64,000 nt of DNA from Thermoflexibacter ruber (GTDB taxonomy: Bacteria > Bacteroidota > Bacteroidia > Cytophagales > Thermoflexibacteraceae). Location: positions 124,001 to 188,000 of the forward strand of contig NZ_FONY01000003.1 of assembly GCF_900113045.1 (NCBI RefSeq). Direction: 5' to 3'. Each line of letters starts with the position of its first letter. Position 1 is the stretch's first letter. Of this stretch, positions 25,843 to 37,800 are shown piece by piece. The position numbers and the translations under genes are program-made. Below the pieces are notes generated by a model. The model did no database searches, was not told where the DNA came from, and worked only from the letters and a program-made list of their open reading frames with translations.

Positions 25843-28800
25843 TTACTCTTTCACTATCTTCCTGATTATCTTGCCTTTGTTTGTAATTACTTCTACAAAA
25901 TACAATCCCCGTGCTTGATTTTCTAAATCTATCTGATACTTTGCTGGACTTATAGACTTAATTTTTTCATTGTAATATTTCCCAAGTGCGTTGAATAATT
26001 GGATTTTACTTGCTTTTTCCTCTCCTAATTCAAGGTAGAAAATAGCAGTAGAAGGATTTGGATAAATGCTGATTTCACCTTCATAAATATTTTCTTCTGC
26101 ACTTACTACGTTTACAATGAGTGAGTTAGAAATGCTACGGCAACCGTTTACGTCTGTAACCCTCACTTTGTACGTGCCTACCTCTACGGGCGAGTACGTG
26201 CCTTGAGTAGCTTCGGGAATAATCCTATCGTTCAAGAACCATTCATAGTTGCTTATCTGTCTGCCTGCCGTTACGATGGCTTGCAAGGTAAGCTGATTTT
26301 GCACTAAATTAACCGAATATTCAGGAAGCACGCTAATCCTTAGCTCATCAGAAAGCAAGCTACAACCGTCCCTTGTAAAGATTTGTACCCGATAGCTCCC
26401 TGCATCTTGGGCTAAGATATTGTTTCTGTTGCTATTGCTGATTTGAATACCGTTAAAAAACCACTGGTAAGCACTGATATTGGCATTTTCAGGAGTAGTA
26501 AGTCGAGCATTAACAGGCTCTAAGCCACAAAAAACGCTCGCTCCTTCTATACTGATAAGGGGCTTACTTCCTGCTTGCACTTGACCGCAATCCGCTATGA
26601 CTATTATGCTGTTGCTTTGTAAGGTCAAAGCAGGTACTAAACTATTATTGACTTGCAATATATAAGTACCCACATCTTGTACGGTAAGGCTCGGAATAGT
26701 AAATGTAGCACTATTAGCCCCCGCAATAGGTACGTTATTTTTGAACCATTGGTACTGATTAGCTGTACCTGTGGTTTCTATTTTCAAAGTAAGAGGCGAA
26801 CCCACTTGGACAATGAGTTCTTGGGGTTGCCCAATTTTACCCTGAGGAGAGTAGATAATGTTTACGCTGCGCTGCCCCACTGCCCACCAGTTTCGCAAGG
26901 GTTCTAAGCTACCAAACTCTAAGAAATTGTCATAAGTAGTAAACAAAGTAAGATTTTGCAAATTGGTCATACCATTGGGCAAGACTTTAATGAAATTGTC
27001 GTGCATAAGCAAGGTCTCCAAAGAAAGCAAATTGACTATGCTTTGAGGCACTGCGACTAAGTTATTATTTGAAATATCCAAATATTTGAGTTTGCTTAAC
27101 TTACCAATAGCATCGGGAAGAGTTTTCAACTCATTTCCTTGTAGGCTCAACAGTTCCAAATTTGGCGAATCTCCTATGTTATCGCTGAGTTTCTCTAAAT
27201 TGTTATGTTGTAAAAATAAGTTTTTCAAATTAGGAAGTTTAGCAAAATCAATGTCTATTTCTGTAAATTGATTGTAAGCTAACCAAAGAGTAACCAAATT
27301 GGTAAGTGAATTAATTTCACTACCAATTTTGCCAGAGAGTAGGTTATTACTCAAATCTAAGTATTCTAAATTGTTGAGATTTTTAAGATTTATGGGAATT
27401 TGTCCTGTAATCTTGTTTCCAGAGAGATTGATGTATCTCAAACTTTTACTTATCAAAATGCCGTCAATCATTACTGCATCAGAGAGTTTTCCTACCAGAT
27501 TGTTGGTAGGCAAAGACAATGCAATGACGTTACCGTCTTCGTCTAATTCTACTCCTTTCCAAGTAGTTACAGGTTTTTCTAAGTCCCAAGGCTCTATCCA
27601 ATCTTTGCCTCCCATATCATTAAAAAATTTGACTAAGGCAGAGTAGTCTTGTGGGGAGGGTGCAGAGGCGGCAATTTTTTGAGCAATTCCCTCTTCTACA
27701 GGGTCTTTACCTTGTTTAGTTACTGTATTAGCAAATTCTATGTCATCAAACTTTACACTGTTGATTTTGATTTCATTGCCTTGCTTTGCCTCTGCGGATA
27801 TGTTCACGGAAAGCAAAATATAACCTTTGCCATTTCTTGAGAATTTTACTTGCTCTGCTAATCTCGATAAATCAAAAATCAGAGGCGAACCCGATGCGAT
27901 ACGCCGAGCAGTGAGCAAGATTCTATCTTTTTCATCTAATTCTTCATCATTGGACAACCATAATGTAAACCCTGTTTCCTTTAAATCTGCTAATTGGTAG
28001 CTTCCTGCCGTAGTAAACTTGAGAGAGCCTAATACAGATTCGCCTCCTGTACTGAAAAATTCTAAGCGATAAAGCAAGTGATTGTTTTTATCAGGAGGCA
28101 CGATTCGAGAAATCAAAGGAACATTCTGAATATTGACTACAGGAATCACTGTAAATGGTAAGGAATTAGAAACTCCGCCGCCGGGCGAAGGATTTGTTAC
28201 TGAAATAGGGAAAGTTCCTGCTTCAAAAAGTCGGTTATCAGGGACTTCAGCAGTCAAGGTAGTAGCGTTGATGAAAGTAGTAACAAGCGGTTGCCCAAAC
28301 CACAAAGCCCGCGTTTCTCTGATAAAACCATTCCCATTCAGTTGCATAACAAAGCCTCTATCCCCTACCGTTTTTAAGTTAGGTGAAATAGAAGTGAGTG
28401 AGGGCAAAGGCGAGAGTGTGCGGAACTCGCCTGACAATGGATTGATTTTATTATAAGCCGTATTATTTCCACTACCATTAAAAGCAAAAATATCAACTAT
28501 ATAGACAGTAGCGGGAAGCAGACCTGTCAAATTAAATGAGGTATTAGCACCAGAAAAAACTACCACTTGACCACCAAAAAACCGCGTTCCTACTGTGTAT
28601 TCTGCTCCATCAGCAGGCGATTGAGGTACATCTGTAGGTCTGCGAATTACTGCTAAGTAACCTTCTGCGGCAGGATTAGCAGGAGTAAAGGAAACTGTAG
28701 CGGTGGAGGTGGTAATATTAAAAAAGGTAATGCCTGTTGGCTGGCTTTGAGGAGCAGTTGACAAAGTAGAAATAAAAGCAGGATTACCCATAGCAGGGGC

Positions 28801-31800
28801 AGTGTTGTAGATAGTAGAAGTACCTGTACCATTATATTCGAATACATGGAAATAGTATTGAGTTTCTGGAACAAGGTTATTGGCTGTAGCAATATTTCCA
28901 CTTCCGTTGTAAATGACAAGTCCTGTACCAATGTTCTGCCCTACAAGATAATCTGAACCATTGGTAGGTGGGGTAAAAAATGGGCTTGCACTCATCACCA
29001 CTAACCTATTTTGACCGTTGCCATTTGTCCAGCGTAAGCCAATGCTATTAGAAGTAACAGAAGTAAATTGAATATTTGATGCCTGAACACTCGGCATTGA
29101 GGACGAGAAAGCCACTACAAACTCACGATGCGTCGCCGTAACGGCAGGAGTGGGGGGACTCATGAATTTGTTAGAAGGCATAGTAAAGCCAAAGTTAGTA
29201 GGCACAAGAGGCACACTCCAAGCAGGGTCGGCGTTGTTGTCCCTTTCTAAGAAAACGGCACTAAATTCCTGCGGAGTTCCATTAATATTGGGGTTTGCAT
29301 CGTATTTATAAGTAATGTCCACATTGGGAGCATTCACTTTAAAAACACCAAAATACCTGCTTGTTTCCATCAGAGTTGCCCCAGTAGGAAGTAAGGTAAC
29401 GTTAGGGGCTTCCCGGACCTTGTAAACATGAACACCTTGACCTGCGGTTAAGGGTGTAGCAAAATTTGCTGTAAATTGGTCTGTATCCACTACACTTGCT
29501 AATACTCCTCCGTCGTATTGATTGACACTAATGTCCCCCAAAGCCGCTCCAGAAGTAATCCAAGTAGGGCTATTGACCAATGTACCATCAAAGCCATTTT
29601 TCCAATCATAGGTGCTTATTCCTGTACCTTCATCAAGTCTGTAATAACTTATTAAACCTAATTCTGAGCCAGTAAGTTTTTGACACATGGTGTTTCTGAT
29701 GTCTATAGCACTACGTACTACACTCCAAATCCTGACTTCGTCTATCTGCCCCTGAAAGAAGTTAGTAGAAGAAAGCAATGAAGCACCAATTCTCGCATTA
29801 TCAGTCCCATTAGGAATAATAATTAGGGGGGTTATGCCTGTGTTTTGTAACACCCCATTTTGGTATATTTGCAAGAGGTATGAGCCATCATAGGTAACTG
29901 CTATATGAGTCCACTCATCATTGGGAATGGGTACCAAAGTAGTAATACCACCCGTACTGATACCATTCCCTACAAGAATCCCCGCCCTGCGTGTAGTCCC
30001 ACTAACATCAAAGCGATAAGCAACATTAGTATTATTTATGCCTTTTCCCAAAATAGTATGCTGCTGTGCGGCAATAGTGGCAGGCATTTTTATCCATGCT
30101 TCTAAGGTAAAGGGGGTACCTGCCAAATCTAAGGTATCATTACTTCCTAAATCTACATATTGATTTGTACCATTAAAAGTCAAAGCATTTCCTGACCCGG
30201 GTCGCAAAGGTAAGGTTACATTTCTCCTTCCGGCAATGAACTCGAGCCTACTTGTAAGTCCTGGTAGAGAAATTGTATTGGCAGTAGTATTGAGATTGCC
30301 AGCATTAGAGGCTATATCCCATACTGTTCCTACATTATTGGCTCTTCTACCTAACCTTAGTTCATTTTCTGTAGCAGTTCCCGTATTTTGCAAAGGCTTT
30401 CCTGTATAATCATAAGTAATATTCACAGAAGGGACATTAACCAAAAATACACCAAAATACTCTGTTGGGAAAATGGAAGTTAATCCACTGAAAGTCAAAG
30501 TATTTGGTACATCTGTAACCTTATAAATTTGCACTCCCCTGTCTAAACCTCCTGTGCCAAAGAAAGCAGAAAAATCAGGAAAACTCACCGTACCAGGAGT
30601 TACATATCTATGGTTGCTTACATCGCCTAAAGCAGCCCCAGAAATTAGCCTAACTGCCCCATTGAAAATGCCTTCACTCTTACTACCTATGGCTCTATTT
30701 TCAGTTTTGATACCTGTAAGTTCATCAAAGCGATAGTAAGCAAGCAGATTGGTTTCGTTCCCGATTAATTTTTGACACATAAAATTACGAATCTGAACCG
30801 TAGAACGAGCCATCTTCCAAATGCGCAATTCGTCTATTTCTCCATTGAATACGTCTGTAGGTGGTTCGTTAGGGTCATCAGTAGGACTACCAACTGTTCC
30901 ACGCGTAGCACCTATGCGTAAGAAACCATTATTGGAGAAATCAATAGTATTTACTCCACCAATCAGCGGAATACCATTGATATAAAAAGTAATATTTCCA
31001 GTAGCATCTCTACTTACCGCTACGTGAGTCCATTGATTCGCAGGCACAGGAGAACCTCCAGTAGCGATAGTAGCGGGAGATGCCCCATCAGAAATATCTA
31101 AATGCAAGTCGCCAGAAGATACATAAAATCGCCAGTATTTTTCATCAAAGTAGTTAAATGTCAGTTCGTTGCTATGAGCAATGGTTCTATCTACTCCACC
31201 ATCGTCTTTAATCCATGCTTCTATGGTAAATGTACCCGTGCCAAAAGTAGTATCGAGCGGTTTATCACTTTGTATGTATGAGGTACTTCCGTCAAATAGT
31301 ACAGCCCTATGCGACCCGGGTGCAGGAGGAACGACTACTGTTCTTATATTAGAAAAATTAGGTGCGCCTGTGTTACGCACTCTGTAATAATAGGTAGCAC
31401 CAGCAGAAGGCACATTGATAGAGGCAGAAGTACCTGTAAGATTTGGAAGAAGTGTAGCCCCTGTAAAAGCTAAGTTATTAGCAAACTCTACATCATAGGT
31501 AGCTGCTCCTGTACTTGTCCAGTTGGCAAAAAAGCCCGCAGTAGTTACGTTGGTAGCGGCGAGGGCTATCGGAGGGGCGAGTGCGTACAAAGAAACAATG
31601 ACTCCACCCGCACTGTATTGAGAAGTAACAAAGTCAGGTTTCCCGTTTTTATCAAAATCGCCAACAGCTACCTTTTGAATGTTCCCTGCACCGAAAGGCG
31701 ATAAATCTACAGGAATAATAGTGAAGCTACTGCCTGAATTATCACCCAGCAAGAGCCTTAATTGGTCTGTATAACCATTAGCAATGATTAAATCGTCTAT

Positions 31801-34800
31801 GCCATCAGCATCTAAATCTGCAATGCTCATTCCTGTACTGGCAAAAGCTCCCGTAGAAACCGTCTGTGGAGAAAAGTTAAAATCTCCATCTCCTAAAAGA
31901 ATGATTACTCCCGCAGAATACTGTAAAATACCGATGTCTATATGGTTATCACCATTAAAATCTCCTATTACTAACTCCCTTACATTGAATGCGCCTGTAT
32001 GGATAGCACTGCCTAAGGTCAAGTTTCCACTGCCGTCATTGGTCAAAGCTCTTAGGTTGCTATTAATCATTACTGCGGCATCTAAATCACCATCTTCATC
32101 AAAATCTCCTGTAACAATTTCAGTAGGTGAGTTACCTGCCCCAGGGTTAATAGTAGTAGAGGAAAAAGACGTTCCAGTACCGTTATTAAGCAAAATATTA
32201 ATGAAGTTGGTCATGGGAGCAAAACCTGCATTGGTAATGATGAGGTCTATATCTCCGTCTTTATCAAAATCACCAGTGGCTAATCCTGCGGGGATAGAAC
32301 CATCCGTAGAGATATAAGTAGGCATAAAAGATGTTCCTGTACCGTCATTTAAAAGAATAGCTAACTCATCATCATCATTTATCACTGCAATATCTAAATC
32401 TCCATCACTATCAAAGTCAGCAAGTTGATTTTTCCCTGCGAAAGGGGTAGAACCGCTACCCGCAGGGAAGCTATTTTGTGTAGGGAAGTTACCATTCCCA
32501 TCGCCTAACAGTACGGTTACAGTAAAGTCATTCCTATTGGAAACTACTATATCAGCATTACCGTCATTGTTCATATCGCCAACGCTTAATTCATCAGCCC
32601 CATCTCTTGTACTAATAAAAGGCAAATGAGCATAGTTTTCCTGTGCAATACTCAAAAAAGGAGTATGAAGTAAATTAAACAATGGAGTAGAGGAAGTAAG
32701 CGAGCTTGCTTGCAAGTTATTAGCATTATTTCTTACTACAATCGGGAAAATAGAAGCTACTCCCGCAGGAACGTTCACCGTAATTTGTGTACCTGTGGCA
32801 TTCGCATTTGCAGTTAATTTGACTGCGCCAAAATAGACATCGTTAGGAGCGTTAGGATTAAATCCACTTCCATTAATGGTAATTGGAGTACCTATTGCGC
32901 CTTCCGTAGGAGAAATAGAAGTAATAGCAGGTGGAGGGAAAGGTACAATAAAAGCATTGGAAAAAGGAGAGGTATTGTTTGTAAGGCTCGTTGCTGTGGC
33001 AGTAACCCTATCCCCTACGGCAAAAGTTCCCGGGAATGTCCAAGTAGTGCCTATGGTGGTCGCTGTTCCTAAGAATACTCTACCTTGGTTAGTCGTGCCT
33101 GTTTGCGGATTATCCTTGAATACTTCTACTGTATCTCCCGCTTGGCAAGTCCCACTTGCCAAGGTTGGCGTAACAGAGGTAATAAATGGAGCAACCTTCC
33201 CTGCATTCCCACCTCCCACAAGTGCAATACCTCCGCCTGTATTTCCAAAAATACTATTTCCTGAGATTCTATTTCCTTCGGAGCCAAAACTTCCATTTTC
33301 TATTAAAACCCCTACTCCGCTGTTATTGGCAATGATATTAGCTTCTCCTGCTCCTGTACCGCCTATGAGTGTGTTATTAGTCGCAGAAAATATATTCCCT
33401 GTTACTGTAATCCCGTTGCCGTTGTTAGGAATACTTCCTGTGCCATCTGCTCTTGTTCCTATTCTGTTCCCGCGCACTACCGTATTATTGGCAGAATTTT
33501 GGATATATACCCCTCCTTCAAAACCATTCCCACTGATAAGATTATTTAAAATTTGATTGCCTGTTCCTGCCGAAGTTGCTACTACTCCTCTTTGACCATT
33601 AGGCACTGCGACTGTGCCTGAAACGTCTGTCCCTATATAATTCCCTTGAACAAGATTATTTATACCAGCCACTACTATCCCTTGAAAAATAGTATTGCTA
33701 ATTACATTGAACTTTTTAGGGTCTATCGTTCCTGACCAGCCTAATACATTGTTAGTACCCCCTATTTCTACTCCATTCATGTTGGCGGGTGCAGTGCTAC
33801 CATCGGCTAAAAAACCTATGTAGCAACCCTCAATAGCATTATTTGCACTTGTCCCTTTAATACCAATAGCATTTTGAGAACCCCATGCAGAAGGCACGCT
33901 AAATATAGATAGCCCTTTAATCAAACTATTGTTGGTATTATTAATGGTTAAAGCATTATGCAGAGGCAGAGGAAAAGTAGGTGAACCTATGCCAACCGCA
34001 TTAATTTCTATTCTTAATTGGGCATTATTACCTGCATTAAAGGCACTAATATTGGGTATAGAACCAAAGGCTGAGTAACCATCTATGATAATAGACTGTG
34101 TAATATCAGATAAAGGAGAAGTAAGAGTAATAGTACTTATAGTAGTAGGAATATCTTGTTGAATACTAAAGTCTATGTAATCAGTATCTGTATCTGTGTT
34201 AGCTTCATTGATAGCCCAACGCAAAGAACCAGCAGATCCGTCATCAAGAGTATTGGTGGTGCGCAATGCCCAAAGTGCATCATAGGAGTCTGGTGAGGCT
34301 GTTATCCCCAAGTACCCATTTACCCCGCTCGTTCCCAGATTAGTCAGTACTTGTCCTGTGCTTTCATCTAAATTAAAATAATGTAAGGCTCCATTAGGTG
34401 TAGATGAGCCCATATCCGTCTGTATAGCAGTTGCTGTCAGTACCGAAGTATAAACCCTGATATCATCTATTTCTCCAGCTCTTGTAAAGCCATTAAAACT
34501 TCCAAATTGGTAATTTCCTGTAGAGTTAATCGTACCTGAGGCTGGTAGTGAACCTATTAAAATACCATTGACGTATAAGACAGTAGCACTACCATTATAG
34601 GTTGCCGCAATGTGTATCCATCGTTTTAAAGGTACAGTATAGCCAGTAAAGAGATTCATTATCCTGCCTCCATCATACCCTACACTTAGCCTAATGTTAC
34701 TTCCTACTCTTTCTACCCAAAATGCTGTCTGAGTGCCATTAGGATTGATGGCAAGCACGGCATCGCCTGCATTAGTGAGAGATTTATACCAAAACTCTAC

Positions 34801-37800
34801 CGTAATAGTTGAGGTAGTAGGTACAGGAGGAATAGTTACCATACCATCATTCAACTCGTCAAAATATACACCCCTGTTGCCTAAGGGCTGAGTAGGTGGG
34901 GGAGGTGTATAGCCGACTACGGCAAAGCGCACAGGGCTGCCACTCCCCGCAAAAAAGGGAGCAGGGGTAGTGAAAGTAGTACCCGTAGAGGGTGGATTAT
35001 TGTAAACTTGTCCTGTAGTTACCCAAGTCGCGCCTCCGTCATCGCTCCTTATCAAGGGGTCTCCATCGTTCAATACTCCATTTACATTGGCTGGTACTTG
35101 CCAATCCATAAAAATATTGGCATTTGTACCTACAGGCTTTAATACTTCCCACACCACTTTGGTATTGGAAGAGGTACTAAGCGGAGGGAAAGTAGTTGCA
35201 GAAATAGCCTTTACACTATGATTGCCCGCAGGAGGAGTAGCCCCATAAGAAAAAGCAAAAAGATTGTAACCTTCTGTGTCTGTGCCTACAGGGAAATAAT
35301 GAGTTCCGGGAACGCTCAAATTAGTACGCACTAAATTAGCATTGTTTACTCCTGTTTTTGTTCTTACATAGCTCAAGCTACTATACCCTGTAATTGACAC
35401 TCCTGCCCCTTGCACAGTCAAATCGTTGCCATTGGTTAAAACAACTATACCATTCATGAGCGAAAGATTATTGGCAACTATAGTAGGGTTATTAAGCGTT
35501 ACAGTAGAGGTTAGCGATTGGTTAATACTTAGGTTGTGAAAAATGCTCGCTCCTGTAACAGTTTGGGCGGCAGCTCCATTAAAAGTAACTGTGGTATTGT
35601 TTGTAGTTGCATCGAAATTAGCCACACCTGCATTATTGATAAAATTTCCTGCAATGCTAATATTTCCCAATAAGGTTTTCATATTTGCATTGGTCAGGGT
35701 CAGCCTTCCATAACCTCCAGAAGAAGGAGCAAAAATATTTTGAGCAGCAATACCATTGTAATTAATAAGGCTATTGGGTTGAGCATTGAGCGTACCTGTA
35801 AAAGAGCTATTTTGTTGTACTATATTCATAGTTGCCGTATTCCCCAATATTAGCGTGCCTGTTCCTTGCAATGCCCCAACCGTAATCGTGTTATTTCCTG
35901 CATCAAGCGTTCCACTTTGCAAGTTAAGCACGTTAGGTAAGGTGGCATCTGGGTTTAAGGGAGAGTTAAGAGTTACCGTGCCAGAAGGTTTATTCACAGC
36001 TATTTCAAGGGTGGAGTTTACCGACGTACCAAAAGTTAAACCAAGTCCATTGACGCTTTGATTATTTGTACCTACAAAAACAAATTTGGCAGTAGCAGGG
36101 ACAGTTGTTCCTACACTTAAAAAGCCTGTTGTAGTACGATTAAAGTTACCTTTCAAATACACCTCTCCTAATATGGCTTGGCTACGTACCAGACCTAAAT
36201 TGCCAGAGGTACCAATTTTAGAAAAATCCCCATCTATATTTAAAATGATGCTTGCATTATTGCCCGCAATATCAAAACTTCCACCAGAGTGTATAAAGTC
36301 CCCAAGAATATTTACTGTCCCGCCTCCTAAAGTACCTACATTATAGAAAGATAAACCTGTTCCTGCGCCTGTCCCTGCAATTTCAAAATTGCCTTGAATA
36401 GTTAGGGTATTGGAACTACCTGATAAAAAAATACTTGTGTTGATAGTAGAAGAAGTACTATTCCAAGTAAGATTTCCCAAAGTCTGTCCTGAAAAACCAG
36501 TAGGCGAAGTATTGATAATGCCTGTAACAATGCAATTAGAAGCCGCTGCCCAAGTAGCGGTAGGAATTGCCCCCCCATTGCGAGCATGATTATATACAGA
36601 ACCATTGGCAAAAGTAAGCCCATCTGGGAATATGCCTGTTGTTTGGCGATTGATAGTTCCGTTGATAGTGGTCGTAGCAGGGCTGGCTAAGTTAAAATTA
36701 CCTGCTACCAAGTTAATGACAGAACCTGCTGAAGTGATTAAAGTTTGGATAGGGTTAGTATTGCCATTGTTAAGGGTAAGTGTACCAGCTACATTAATGG
36801 TATTACTCGTTCCGATGTTTGCCGCAGTAGCTACGGAAACAGTATGCCCACTTTTAATATTTACAGTTGCATTAGCTACCCCTGCAGGATTACAAATACA
36901 ATCAGGACCGCCGTCTGTACTTGACCAATTCCCGTTGGCGTTCCAAGAGGCATTGCCAATAGTATAAAAAGTTGGAGGAGGAGTATATCTATTGACCTTA
37001 ATAGCTGAACCGTCAGTAGAGGCAACAAAATCTATAAATCCATCACCATTAAAATCTGCTGCATCAAATCTGGCACTTCCTGTGCCAGAAGCACTCGCAG
37101 AGGTCATCACTATTGGTGTGTTTAGTCCAGAACCGTTATTTAAAAAAATCATAGGATTCCTACTTGCATCGTACCTTACAGAAAGTACATCGTGCAAGCC
37201 ATCTCCATTCAAATCTACGGTAATACTTCCTCTTGGGTCAGTAGCACTAATAGTAGAAGGCATACCTAATGCCCCGGTATTGTTTTGCATCAAAGTCAAA
37301 GCACTCCCAAAGTAAGGACTAACTACCATATCAGGATAGGTATCGCTCCCAAGAAAATACCCTAATGCTGCATTTGCCGCAGAAGTGCCTGCTCCATAGG
37401 CAGTACCAGCATCAAAGCCTCCTGCCCCATTGCCTAAAAAGCGTACTACCTGATTAGGGCTATATGCACAAGAAAGGAAATCTAAGTTTCCGTTTTTATC
37501 AAAATCTCCTATCGCAATGCTCTCAGAATCATTTGAGCCACCAATCTGTGTAGGCGTACCAAAGGTCATTCCCCCTGTATTAAGTGTCAAATGCGCCCTA
37601 CCACGCCCATTCGTAATAATATCAAGTCTGCCATCATTGTTATAATCTGCCAAATAAATTTCTCTTGCGGTATCTGTATTGGTAAAAGAAGTAAGTACTG
37701 TAAACACGCCTGTACCATCATTTCGCAAGATATGAATTTGATTAGAACCAACATTATATGTATTAGCCACCAAATCTAAGTCCCCATCATTATCTATATC

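Noticed and set aside
31784-33556. Long plus-strand reading frames opposite the giant gene (for example 31784-32317 and 32876-33556)
   Set aside because: They are antisense frames over FG-GAP and beta-helix repeats, have no recognisable domain and biased composition, and the minus-strand frame is clearly the real gene.
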